From assembly GCA_002336895.1 (NCBI GenBank), contig DDFC01000042.1:62001-126000 (forward strand): a stretch of 64,000 nucleotides of DNA, given 5' to 3'. The stretch comes from Verrucomicrobiaceae bacterium UBA1938. Lineage in GTDB: Bacteria > Verrucomicrobiota > Verrucomicrobiia > Verrucomicrobiales > Verrucomicrobiaceae. Of the stretch, positions 16,702 to 26,300 are shown in pieces (positions within the stretch are counted from its first letter, which is position 1; each line of letters starts with the position of its first letter). Position numbers and translations under genes: made by a program. The notes under the pieces are model-generated. The model worked only from the letters and a program-made list of their open reading frames with translations, did no database searches and was not told the DNA's origin.

Positions 16702-18003
16702 ATGAAAACGCCTGGCAATGATCTCTCCCGCCGCACTGTGATGACTCGCATGGCGCAGTCCTGCCTCGGAGTGGGGCTGCTGCCCTCCATGGAGCACCTT
16801 TTCTCCACCAAGGCCCTGGCCGCAGGAGAAGGCAGCGCCACCGCCAGGCAGGCGGCCACTGCACGCAATGTCATCTTCCTCTACATGACCGGCGGCCAGA
16901 GCCATCTGGACACCTGGGATCCGAAGCCGGACAACAAGGAGGTGGCAGGCCCGGTGAAGGCCATCAAGACCAGCGCCGATGGCGTGCAGATCAGCGAGTA
17001 CCTGCCGCGCGTGGCCAAGCAGATGCATCACGCCTGCGTGATCAACTCCATGGCCACCAACACCGCCGCGCATGAGCAGGCCAACTACTTCATGCACACG
17101 AGCTTCGGCCTGCGCAGCACCATCAAGCATCCCGGCATGGGCGCGTGGCTGAGCTTCTTCCAGGGCCCCGGCAATCCGGCGCTGCCTCCGTATGTGTATG
17201 TGGGCAATGACAGCCGCCATCCCGGCGCGGGCTTCTTTGCCAAGAAGCACGGCCCGCTGATGGTGAACAATCCCGAGGCAGGTCTGCAGAACGTGACGCC
17301 GCAGAAGGGCGTGACGGACGAGCGCTTTGGCATGCGCCGCGAGCTGGCGCATTCGCTGGATGCGGAATTTCAGGGCAAATGGGACACCCGAGGTGTCAAA
17401 GCCTACGCCGACGTGTACGATGATGCCGTGCGCCTCATGAAGAGCGAGGACCTCGTGGCCTTTGACCTGACCAAGGAACCGGACGCCGTGCGCCAGGCCT
17501 ATGGCAAGGACACCTTTGGCCAGGGCTGCCTGCTGGCACGCCGTCTGGTGGAGCATGGAGTGCGCTTCATCGAGGTGAGCCTGGGCAGCTGGGACACCCA
17601 CGTGGCCAATTTCATCAACACGCCGCAGCTCTGCAACACGCTGGACACCGCGCTGGCCGCGCTCATCACCGATCTGGAGCAGCGCGGCATGCTGGACAGC
17701 ACCATGATCGTGGTCTCGTCCGAGTTTGGCCGCACGCCTAAGATCAATCAAAACCAGGGCCGCGATCACTACCCCATCTTCTCCTCCGTCATCGTCGGTG
17801 GCGGGATCAAGGGGGGCATCAAATACGGTGCCACCACGCCGGATGGCGCTGGTATCGCTGCCGACAAAGTGGGCCCGCCTGACCTCAATGCCACCATCGG
17901 CTACGCCTTGGGCCTGCCGCTTGATCAGGTCATTTACTCGCCCAGCAAGCGCCCGTTTACGGTGGCAGACAAAGGCCAGCCGCTGACGCATCTCTTTGCG
18001 TGA
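16702..18003 (+). CDS. DUF1501 protein, Tat-exported, partner of the DUF1549 protein
   Basis: A 433-residue protein with a twin-arginine type N-terminus (LSRRTVMTRMAQ, residues 8-19) and a hydrophobic stretch. The alkaline-phosphatase-like fold of DUF1501 is recognisable by VIFLYMTGGQSHLDTWDPK, GQGCLLARRLVEHGVRFIEV, SWDTH and SSEFGRTPKINQNQGRDHYP. DUF1501 proteins are sulfatase/phosphatase-superfamily relatives of unknown substrate, almost always next to DUF1549/DUF1553 genes in PVC bacteria. The pair ends with an intrinsic terminator at 18025-18060, indicating a two-gene operon. Confidence 0.9.
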   Translation: MKTPGNDLSRRTVMTRMAQSCLGVGLLPSMEHLFSTKALAAGEGSATARQAATARNVIFLYMTGGQSHLDTWDPKPDNKEVAGPVKAIKTSADGVQISEYLPRVAKQMHHACVINSMATNTAAHEQANYFMHTSFGLRSTIKHPGMGAWLSFFQGPGNPALPPYVYVGNDSRHPGAGFFAKKHGPLMVNNPEAGLQNVTPQKGVTDERFGMRRELAHSLDAEFQGKWDTRGVKAYADVYDDAVRLMKSEDLVAFDLTKEPDAVRQAYGKDTFGQGCLLARRLVEHGVRFIEVSLGSWDTHVANFINTPQLCNTLDTALAALITDLEQRGMLDSTMIVVSSEFGRTPKINQNQGRDHYPIFSSVIVGGGIKGGIKYGATTPDGAGIAADKVGPPDLNATIGYALGLPLDQVIYSPSKRPFTVADKGQPLTHLFA

Positions 18004-18024
18004 GGCATTCTGGTGCCAGTCCAG

Positions 18025-18060
18025 GACGGGTGTGGCAAAAGCCCGCCCGTCTTTGTTTTT
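18025..18060 (+). terminator. Intrinsic terminator after the DUF1549-DUF1501 operon
   Basis: Stem GACGGG/CCCGTC (18025-18030 and 18046-18051) followed immediately by TTTGTTTTT. It lies 22 bp after the DUF1501 stop codon. Confidence 0.75.
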
Positions 18061-18251
18061 GAACGCACTGTGAACGCGGGTGCTTAGGGCGCGGGTTTGC
18101 GAATACGATTGTCAGTGCATTCAAAGCGGATGTTTATTTACGTGCAGTTGTGAATGCAGGCTTGCGTTTGAGACGATGAATCGGCGACATTTGAGGGCAT
18201 AAATACCTTCTTTTTGTGTCTTCACGCGCAACTCACTCATCCGCAGACGCC

Positions 18252-19181
18252 ATGCTGCCCGCCGCCACCGCCGTCCAGGCTGCTCTGCAAATCGAAAGCA
18301 TCATCACCCAGGTCTCCCAGATTATTCTAGGAAAGGAGAATGTGGTGCGGCTGGCGGTGACCTGCCTGCTGGCTCGCGGGCATCTGCTGTTTGAGGATCA
18401 GCCGGGCGTGGGCAAGACGATGCTCTCCCAGGCGCTGGCGCAGGCGCTGGGACTTGGATTCCGCCGAGTGCAGTTCACCAGCGATCTGCTGCCCGCAGAC
18501 ATCCTCGGTGCGTCGATTTATGATCGTGACACGGCTTCGTTTCACTTTCATCGCGGCCCGGTTTTCACGCAGGTGCTGCTGGCGGATGAGATCAACCGCG
18601 CCACCCCCAAGACGCAGTCCGCGCTTCTCGAAGCGATGGAGGAAGGGAAGGTGACGGCAGATGGCAGCACGCATGCGCTGCCGGAGCCGTTTTTTGTCAT
18701 TGCCACGCAGAATCCGTCTTCTCAAATCGGCACGTTCTTGCTGCCGGAGTCGCAGATGGACCGCTTTTTGATGCGTCTTGAGTTAGGCGTGCCGGACCGC
18801 AGCGCCGAGCGTGCGCTGCTGGAGGGGCAGGAGCGGCGAGAGCTGCTGCGTGCGCTGCAGCCTGCCATGTCCGTGCCGGAGCTGCAGCAGCTGCAGACCT
18901 GGGCGCGTGCGGTGTATGCCTCTCCGGCGCTGCTGGACTACCTGCAGGATCTGCTGGCTGCCAGCCGTGTGCAGGGGCATGGGCTCTCTCCGCGCGGCGG
19001 GCTCTCCCTGCTGGCTGCGGCGCGTGCGTGGGCGCTGCTCAGCGGCCGGGCCATGGTGCTGCCGGAGGACATCCAGGCGGTGGCGGTTTATGTCATGGGG
19101 CATCGACTTGAACACGCTGCTGAAGGCATGAGCGGCACGGCGCTGGCACGCCAGCTCATCGCAGAAACTCCGGTGCCTTGA
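18252..19181 (+). CDS. MoxR-family AAA+ ATPase
   Basis: A 309-residue MoxR ATPase. Walker A is GVGKT (residues 52-56), Walker B is VLLADEINRA, and the sensor region reads FFVIATQNPSSQIGTFLLPESQMDRF; the C-terminal lid holds LSPRGGLSLLAAARAWALLSGR. MoxR proteins act as chaperone-like ATPases that work with DUF58 and transglutaminase-type partners, here encoded by the next gene 4 bp downstream. An in-frame GTG at 18216 would add 12 residues; ATG at 18252 gives the usual distance from start to P-loop. The 250-bp gap upstream is AT-rich and probably holds the promoter. Confidence 0.9.
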   Translation: MLPAATAVQAALQIESIITQVSQIILGKENVVRLAVTCLLARGHLLFEDQPGVGKTMLSQALAQALGLGFRRVQFTSDLLPADILGASIYDRDTASFHFHRGPVFTQVLLADEINRATPKTQSALLEAMEEGKVTADGSTHALPEPFFVIATQNPSSQIGTFLLPESQMDRFLMRLELGVPDRSAERALLEGQERRELLRALQPAMSVPELQQLQTWARAVYASPALLDYLQDLLAASRVQGHGLSPRGGLSLLAAARAWALLSGRAMVLPEDIQAVAVYVMGHRLEHAAEGMSGTALARQLIAETPVP

Positions 19182-19185
19182 AGCC

Positions 19186-22089
19186 ATGAAAGTGCGCGTG
19201 CGCTGGAACCGACACACGCTGGCGCTGCTGGCCATCGTGGCGGGCATGTGGTATGCGGCTGAGGCGCAGTCCAACGGGGCGGCGCATCTCATCGCGCTGC
19301 TGACGGGGGCGATCAGCCTGCTGTCCTGGCTGCATGCGCGGGCCAATCTGCGCGGGCTGAGCCTGCGGCTGGCCGGTGCCAGACCGGGAGTGCAGGAGGC
19401 GGGAAAGCGCATCCCGGTGGAGCTGCGCGCCACCGGGGCCGTGTCTCCGTGTGGGCTGGAAGTGCATGCGGCCGGGGCTGCGGCGTCGGTCTTTGTGGAG
19501 CGTGTGCCTGCAGGTGGAGTCGTGATCGTGGAGCTGCCACCTCCTGTTAGCGCCACCGGCGGCGGGTTGAGAATTCTGGTGCGCAGCCTGTATCCGCTGG
19601 GCCTCTTTTCAGCAGAGCTGGTGGTGGAGACGGCATGGGTGCGGCGTGTGCATCCGCTGCCGGCGGGAGACCTGCCGGTGCCTGCGCCTGATACGACACA
19701 GCGTGGGGAAGCCGTGGCGGTTTCGTCGGCTCGCGGGCAAACAGCCGGGGGAGATGATTTTGCCGGGCTGCGCGAGTGGCGTGCCGGGGACTCACCGCGG
19801 CACATCGACTGGCGTGCCGCAGCGCGCGGCGGACCGCTGATGGTGAAGTCCTGGAGCAGCGGAGTGCAGGGGGTGGTGGTGATGGACTGGGATGCCCTGA
19901 CGCTGGAGGAGCCCGCACGTGCCGCACAGCTGGCGCGCTGGATGGAAATCTGCGAGGAGGAGGGCAGGCCCTATGAGCTGCGCATCTCCGGGCGTGTGAT
20001 CCGTGCAGGGCATGGGCCTGCGCACCTGCGGCGCTGCCTGGATGCCCTGTCCACGCAGTCTGGCCCGGATGGCGGCGCTGGTCTGGTGGATGAGATGAAA
20101 GCGGCCGACAAGACGGTGGGCCTGGCAGGCATGGAGCAGTCCACCTTTCTGCCCAAGGGGCCGCTGCTCTTCATGAGCCTGGCGCTGCTGCTGGCCATCC
20201 TGCCGCTGCGCGGCTACATCGGCAATGGCGGGCTGGTGGTGTGCGCGCTGTGCATGATCTGGCGCGGGGTGCTGCGCATGGGCGTGCCGCATGTGATCGT
20301 GCGCGTGGGCGTGATCGTGGCCGGGGTGCTGGCGGTGTTTTCGGATTATGGGGAGATCAGCGGGATGGATCCCGGGATAGCCCTGCTTCTGGTGCTGGCC
20401 GGGGCCAAGATGCTGGAAAGCCGGTCGCCGCGCGAGTTTCAGGTGCTGGCGCTCATCGGCTGGTTCCTGGCCTTCTGCACGGTGCTGCTGGAGAATCAGC
20501 TCTCCCGCTCCATCTGGACGGTGGTGGTGCTGCTCATCATCACGGCGTGCATGGTGCGCTTTCGCCGCAGTGCGCCGGGGGTGCGCGAGCCGCTGCGCCT
20601 CACTGGGGTGCTCTTTGTGCAGGCGCTGCCGCTGGCGGTGCTGCTGTTCTTTGTCTTTCCGCGCGGGCTGCTGGACCTGGGCTCGGCGCTGGGGCGCAGC
20701 CGCTTCGGGGAGACTGGGATCGACAATGAGCTGGATCCCGGCAACATCGCCAGGGTGGCGCTGAGCTCCCGGGTGGCCTTCCGCGTGCGGTTTCCAGAGG
20801 GGAGCCTGCCCTCCAATGAGCTGCGCTACTGGCGCTGCCTCACGCTCTGGCACTGCGAAGGCATGCGCTGGACGCGTGGAGACCGCCTGCCTTACACGGC
20901 ACGGCTGCCGCGTGCAAAGAAAGAGGGGGATGTGCGCCAGGTCATCGACCTGGAGGCGCATGGCAGGCGCTGGCTGCCCGCGCTGGACCTGCCCGTCTCC
21001 GCCAGGGTGCGCGGCGAGGCTGTGGCGCCGGAGTTTGACCAGTCGCTGATTTCACCTTTTCCAGTGCTGAACACAGAGCGCTACTCGGTGCTGTCGTCGT
21101 TTGAGCAGCAGCCGGCGCGTGACCTGCTGGAAGTCCAGCGTGAGGCGGCGCTGCAGCTGCCGCGGCAGATTTCTCCCGAGCTCAGGCGGCTCACGGACTA
21201 CTGGGAGTCGGTGACGCAGAATGACGAGCAGATCGTGCAGATAGCGGTGAGCTACATCAAGACGATGGGGTTTAACTACACACTGGAGCCCGGCGAGTAC
21301 GCAGGGCCGCAGGCCATGGAGGATTTCTTTCTGCGCCGCCGCGTGGGCTTCTGCGAGCACTTCAGCGCCAGCTTTGCCACGCTGATGCGCATGGCGGGCG
21401 TGCCCTCGCGGGTGGTGGTGGGCTATCTCGGTGGAGAATACTCCGACCACAACGGCGGCTACCTCATCGTGAAGCAGAGCGATGTGCATGCCTGGGTGGA
21501 GGTGTGGCTGGAGAAGTTTGGCTGGGTGCGCATCGATCCCACCGCCGCGCTGGCACCTGACCGCGTGAACATCGACATCAGCGCCCTGATGGCCGGTGGT
21601 GTGGAGGAGGCGGAGCGGCAGCGTGGCTCCATCTGGCAGCGTGTGCGCCTGTGGTGGGACAGCGTGAACTACGACTGGCAGAACCAGGTGATCGACTACA
21701 ATCAGGAAACTCAGCGCAGCCTGCTGGAGCGCCTAGGCCTGCGGCAGAGCAAGCTGGTGCTGCTGATCCCCAGCGCGGCCTTTGTGCTGCTGGCGGGTGC
21801 ACTGGTGACGCTGTGGCTGCGACGTCCTGCACGGCATGCCGACCCCTGGATGCGTCTCTGGCAGCGCGCCTGCCGCCGCGTGAGCCGTGCCGGAGTGCCC
21901 GCCTGGCTGCCGCACGAGGGCCCGCTGACCTTTGCCCGCCGGGTCACCGAAACACGCCCCGATCTGGCCCCGCAGTTTGAACCCCTGGCCACCCAGTACA
22001 TCTCCGGTCGCTATGGTGCCTCAAGCGATGGACTGCAGAGCTTCAAGGTGGCGGTGAAGCGCTTCAGGCCAAAGCGTCCAGTCCGCTGA
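19186..22089 (+). CDS. Fused DUF58 and TgpA-type transglutaminase membrane protein
   Basis: A 967-residue protein that joins two families normally encoded separately. Residues 1-300 form a DUF58 module: two N-terminal membrane helices, then the signature GDDFAGLREWRAGDSPRHIDWRAAAR. Residues about 322-495 contain six to seven membrane helices of the DUF3488/TgpA type. A periplasmic transglutaminase-like domain follows, with the triad C723 (GFCEHFSASFA), H768 (DVHAWVEVW) and D784 (RIDPTAAL). A last membrane helix (about 863-885) precedes a DUF4129-like cytosolic tail. TgpA proteins are transglutaminases with periplasmic catalytic domains; the MoxR-DUF58-TgpA set is widespread. The joint occurs without frameshift or linker repeat. 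Confidence 0.88.
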   Translation: MKVRVRWNRHTLALLAIVAGMWYAAEAQSNGAAHLIALLTGAISLLSWLHARANLRGLSLRLAGARPGVQEAGKRIPVELRATGAVSPCGLEVHAAGAAASVFVERVPAGGVVIVELPPPVSATGGGLRILVRSLYPLGLFSAELVVETAWVRRVHPLPAGDLPVPAPDTTQRGEAVAVSSARGQTAGGDDFAGLREWRAGDSPRHIDWRAAARGGPLMVKSWSSGVQGVVVMDWDALTLEEPARAAQLARWMEICEEEGRPYELRISGRVIRAGHGPAHLRRCLDALSTQSGPDGGAGLVDEMKAADKTVGLAGMEQSTFLPKGPLLFMSLALLLAILPLRGYIGNGGLVVCALCMIWRGVLRMGVPHVIVRVGVIVAGVLAVFSDYGEISGMDPGIALLLVLAGAKMLESRSPREFQVLALIGWFLAFCTVLLENQLSRSIWTVVVLLIITACMVRFRRSAPGVREPLRLTGVLFVQALPLAVLLFFVFPRGLLDLGSALGRSRFGETGIDNELDPGNIARVALSSRVAFRVRFPEGSLPSNELRYWRCLTLWHCEGMRWTRGDRLPYTARLPRAKKEGDVRQVIDLEAHGRRWLPALDLPVSARVRGEAVAPEFDQSLISPFPVLNTERYSVLSSFEQQPARDLLEVQREAALQLPRQISPELRRLTDYWESVTQNDEQIVQIAVSYIKTMGFNYTLEPGEYAGPQAMEDFFLRRRVGFCEHFSASFATLMRMAGVPSRVVVGYLGGEYSDHNGGYLIVKQSDVHAWVEVWLEKFGWVRIDPTAALAPDRVNIDISALMAGGVEEAERQRGSIWQRVRLWWDSVNYDWQNQVIDYNQETQRSLLERLGLRQSKLVLLIPSAAFVLLAGALVTLWLRRPARHADPWMRLWQRACRRVSRAGVPAWLPHEGPLTFARRVTETRPDLAPQFEPLATQYISGRYGASSDGLQSFKVAVKRFRPKRPVR

Positions 22090-22114
22090 CCCTGTATTAT
22101 CGTGGGCGATAAAG

Positions 22115-22738
22115 GTGCTGATAAAATTTGAAATCTGTTCACCTTCTACATTGTTCGATCCACCAAAAGCGTCTCTCGTGAATTTGCATGATGCAGAGCA
22201 GTTTAGCCAGACTTGCGAGAGCGCTTATCGCTTGCTCGATGATAGTCGTTTGATCGAGTCGGCTCCATCATTGACGGCTTGGCATCAGCACCTGAGAGTC
22301 TGGCACTACCCAGCTTTTCATATCCACACTTCGTGGACGGTCTTCACAAGGAGACGGCCATCAGACCGTGAGACCACATACCTGCTACGTGTGGTGAACT
22401 GGGACCGGGCAGATGACGGACGGAGGTTCAGCGATCCACTTTACGGCTTGTCTGAGAGGCTTCGTCCATTGCCAGGCGTTTCCGCACACGACTTTCCGCT
22501 CAACGCGACAGAGTTTGAGCAGCGTTATGCGGCCTTGGAGCATGCTTCAATGACTCCATTCGTTCAGCATCCCATCGGCATTGATGGAGAGGTTTACGGC
22601 ATCCAGACAGAGAGACTTCGGTTTGATTGGTGGTGTGAAGGGCCAGCCGGTTGGTCGGAGGTTGTCGGCCAGATTATGGGATTGATCGACTACTTCCGCA
22701 GCTCTAAATCCGAGAGTTCAGACAAGACAACAGGATGA
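22115..22738 (+). CDS. Hypothetical protein of lower GC content
   Basis: A 207-residue soluble protein not recognised as any family. It has no signal peptide or membrane segment and is rich in tryptophan (WHQHLRVWHY, HTSWTVF, VVNWDRADDGRRF, FDWWCEGPAGW). Sampled lines of the gene are only about 45-58 % GC, lower than the flanking genes, which suggests recent arrival or relaxed codon use. The start is a GTG just 25 bp after the transglutaminase stop; no convincing ATG exists near the N-terminus, so the exact start is uncertain. It precedes a cytidine deaminase gene by 45 bp. Confidence 0.55.
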   Translation: MLIKFEICSPSTLFDPPKASLVNLHDAEQFSQTCESAYRLLDDSRLIESAPSLTAWHQHLRVWHYPAFHIHTSWTVFTRRRPSDRETTYLLRVVNWDRADDGRRFSDPLYGLSERLRPLPGVSAHDFPLNATEFEQRYAALEHASMTPFVQHPIGIDGEVYGIQTERLRFDWWCEGPAGWSEVVGQIMGLIDYFRSSKSESSDKTTG

Positions 22739-22783
22739 GCAGACATTAGCGTTCTTCGTCACCACAGCTTAGCCGTCAGCCCC

Positions 22784-23173
22784 ATGAAACCTGCTCAAAT
22801 CGAATCGCTCATCCAAGCAGCCAGGGGTGTTGGCGGGGAGTTCAAGCTGGGAGAGTTCTCAGCCGGGTCCTGCGCTGCGGCGATTCTGACAGAAGGTGGC
22901 GATTTGTTTACCGGCATCTGCATTGACCTTGCCTGTGGCATTGGGTTTTGTGCGGAGCATGCTGCGATGGCTGAGATGCTCAAGGCACGCCAAAGCCGCA
23001 TCGTGGCCGCCGTGGCCGTGAGTGGGGATGTGATCGTTCCGCCTTGCGGTCGTTGTCGGGAGATGATGGCACAGGTCAATCTGGCGAACCTGGATGCATC
23101 GATTGTTTTGAAGCGGGACCGGGTCGTGACTTTGAGGGAGTTGCTTCCCGAATACTGGATGACATCGGCATAG
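22784..23173 (+). CDS. Cytidine deaminase-family enzyme
   Basis: A 129-residue zinc deaminase. The catalytic motif is CAEHAAM (zinc ligand C56, proton-shuttling E58) and the second half of the zinc site is PCGRCREM (C88, C91). This three-cysteine zinc site and the small size match tetrameric cytidine deaminases and blasticidin-S deaminase-like relatives. The reaction is hydrolytic removal of the amino group from a cytosine nucleoside or analogue; which one is not clear. It is shorter and more divergent than housekeeping Cdd, and lies beside an unrecognised low-GC gene, so it could be an acquired resistance or salvage gene. Confidence 0.85.
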   Translation: MKPAQIESLIQAARGVGGEFKLGEFSAGSCAAAILTEGGDLFTGICIDLACGIGFCAEHAAMAEMLKARQSRIVAAVAVSGDVIVPPCGRCREMMAQVNLANLDASIVLKRDRVVTLRELLPEYWMTSA

Positions 23174-23209
23174 GGTTGGATGCGCGTAGGTCCTGGGCTT
23201 CGACGGCGT

Positions 23210-23293
23210 AGGGCTGGGGACAGCCCTCCCTACCCGCGCTGGGCATGCAGACGGCTTCGGCGGGAAGGTAGGGCGGTTGGTCCTCCAACCGCC
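23210..23293. repeat. Two small hairpin repeats between convergent genes
   Basis: AGGGCTG-GGGA-CAGCCCT (23210-23227) is followed by CCCTACCCGCGCTG. A second hairpin, GGCGGTTGG-TCCT-CCAACCGCC (23272-23293), lies 45 bp on. The same design and the same trailing CCTACCCGCGCTG occur at 33834-33868, so this is a dispersed mini-palindrome family. Here it may also terminate the deaminase and PEP-CTERM transcripts. Confidence 0.6.
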
Positions 23294-23387
23294 GCCGAGC
23301 GTCCCCCGGCGTCATTTTCAGAAATCCGTTTTGCGATTCGCCATAGCTCAGGACGTGGCCGCATGCGGCTGCTGGCAGATCATGCCT

Positions 23388-26300
23388 CTATTTTCTCCGC
23401 CGCCGCAGGCCGAGGCAGAGCAGGCCGCCGAGCAGGAGCAGGGCGCGGGAGGGCTCGGGCACGATGGCGATGACGCCGGTGGTGCCGAACTGGCTGACGT
23501 CCCAGAACCAGCTGCTGTTGTAAACGGTGAGGTCGGGGAGATCGAGGGCGTAGGAGCCGTTGTCGGCACTGCCGCCGAGGCGGATGCCGGTGCCAGAGTC
23601 GTAGTAGGAGAGGGAGATGCTGGCCCCCGTCCAGTCCACGAGGTCAAAGACGGCCTGGTAGGCGGGGGTGAAGGAGGAGCCGAGGGTGACATTGATGGTG
23701 GAGGCTGCGTCCAGCGTGAGGGTGCCGCCGACGATGATGCGGTCATTGCCACCAGCGGAGGCGGTGCCACTGACTCCGGTGAGGCGGCTGGTGTTGGGAT
23801 CAAAGGTGGGCACCAGGCTGGTGTCTCCGCTGCTGAGCTGCAGCGAGATGATGGAGGATGCCGAAGCGGTGAGGCTGCCGCCGATCTGTACGGTGCCGAT
23901 CTGGGTGCTGACTCCCGCCGTGCCTGCGGCGATGGTGGCGGCATTGCCACCCGGTGCCAGCGTGGCGTTGGCGGCGAGGGTGACTGAGCCGCCGATGTTT
24001 CCGTTTCCACCTAGGGTGGCTCCTGCACTGACCTGCACCGCGCCGCTGCCAGTGGCGGAGTCCGGGCCTGCATACGCGTTGTTCACCATGAGGGTGCCTG
24101 CGCTGACGGTGGTCTGGCCGGAGTAGGTGCTGGGGCCGCTCATCACGGTGGTGCCGGTGCCGGTCTGGTTGACGACGCCGTTGCCGCTGATGCTGTTGTT
24201 CACGGTGAGGAGGTCGCTGCGGTTGAAGGCGAGCGTGGCGCTGTTGACGATGCTGCCGGTGCCGAGCGTGCCTGAGGTGCCGCCATTGCCCGCCTGCAGC
24301 GTGCCCGCGCTGATGGTGGTGGTGCCGGAGTAGGCATTGGTGCCCAGCAGCACGAGCGTGCCGGTGGTGGTCTTGGTGACAGCGCCACCGCCATTGATCT
24401 CGCGCACGTCTTTGAGCGTGCCGGAGGCGAGGGTGAGGGTGTTGATGGTGTTGGTGGCGTCTCCGATGCTGTGGCCGGTCATGTCCAGCGTGCCGCCGGT
24501 GAGGGCGATGGTGCTTTGCGTGTTGCTGGTGGTGGCTCCGGCGCCGCCGCCTTCGGTGATGTTCACATTGGAGACGAGCGTGCCGCCGCTGATGGTCAGC
24601 GTGGCCGTGGCGATGCCAAAGGTGTTGGTGTTGGCATACGTGGCCAGCACAAAGCTGCCGCCGCTGTTTACCGTGAAGGTGCCGCCGCTGATGGTCAGCT
24701 GGCCGCTGGCCGTGGGGCCGGGGGAGGAGGTGCCGGCATTGCCGCTCATGGTGCCGATCTCGACGCTGTTGGCGGTGAAGGTGCCGCCGTCAAAGTACAC
24801 AAAGCCAGCCGCGCCGCCTGCGCCGTCGCTGCTGCGCTTGCCGATGGTGAGCGCTCCTGCCGTGATGGTGGCGGTGTGGCCGCGCAGATCCAGCGTGCCG
24901 GTGGGGCTGGCTCCGGTGGAGGTGGTCAGGGAGCTGCCCACGATGATGTTGGTGGTGGCTCCCGTCTTGCCGCCGATGACCACGGTGCCGGCGCTGCCTG
25001 CGGTCTGGGAGGCAAACTTGATGGTGCCCACGCCTTTGGAGACGCCGATGTTGATGGTGTCTGTGCTGATGGTGGTGGTGCCTGCGCCCAGGATGAGGTT
25101 GGCGCTGCCGGAGTTGAAGCCGTTGCTGTTGGCGATCTGCACGGTGCCTGCGGTGATGCTGTTGCTGGTGTCCGAGAGGTTGAGCGTGCTGTTGTTGTTG
25201 ATGCCATAGCCCACGCGGAATTCGCTGACGGTGGCGCTGAAGGAGCCGAGGCCGGAGAAGTCGGTGGTGGTGGTGTTTGCGTAGATGTTGCTGTCAAACG
25301 GAGTGGGAGACCCTGGCAGGGCATTGGCAGCAGTCTGGGAGGTCACGGTCTGCAGGCCGGCCTCGAAGTTGGCTGCGGCTGCATTCACCACGAGGGAGCC
25401 GCCGCCGGTGAAGACCGCACGCGTCTGGATTTTGACATTTCCTGCCACGCCGGTGGAGAAGGCTCCATTCACCTGCAGTGTCTGCCCGGCGCCGATGGTG
25501 ACGGTGCTGCTGAGGGTGGCGTTGTTGGAGGCCACCTGGAGGCTGCCCACGCGCTGGCTGGCGGTGCTGAGATCCAGTGCGCCTGTGAAACTGCCCGAGC
25601 CGATGGTCAGAGCTGTGGCGACGGGCAGGGTGTCTGTGGCACCGATCTTCAGCGTGCCTGAGGTGATGAGGGTGGGGCCGGTGTAGGTGTTGGACCCGGT
25701 GGCGGCGGTGAAGTTCAGCGTACCGTCGCCAGTTTTGTTGATGCCGCCGGTGCCTGTGACGGGGGCTGCCACCGTGGCGGTGACGCCGGTGTCCACACGC
25801 ACTTCCGTGGTGGAGCTGGAGATCTGCACCTGGCCGCCCGCTGCGGCGAGCGTGTAGTTTTCGGCAAACTGCAGCCCATTGACGGCCACGGCATCCTGCA
25901 CCTGCACGGTGCCGCCTGCGGCTCCGCCAAACACGGCGATCTTTTCCACCGAGCCCGTCCAGCTGGCGTTGTTGCTGCCGTCTGCGAGAGTCCAGTTGGT
26001 GCCAGCATTGGTCCAGACGCCGTTTCCGCCGTCCACTGTGCCGTCTGGTGCGGTGTCGGCACCGTCCCAGTACTGGGCGCTGATGGCGGTGGCGGTGAGG
26101 TTCACGGCCTTGTTCACGGTGTCCACAGAGATGGTCAGGTTGTAGCCAGCCAGCATCTGCGCGACGAGGCCGTTGTCTGTCAGCGTGCCGGTGTAGCCGA
26201 TGAGCTTGTAGGTGCCTGCGGCGAATCCGGCCCCGGTGGTGACACGCACGATGCCGTCGAGCGTGATGGTGCTGCCATTGGCCTGGATGAGGTCGCTGGT

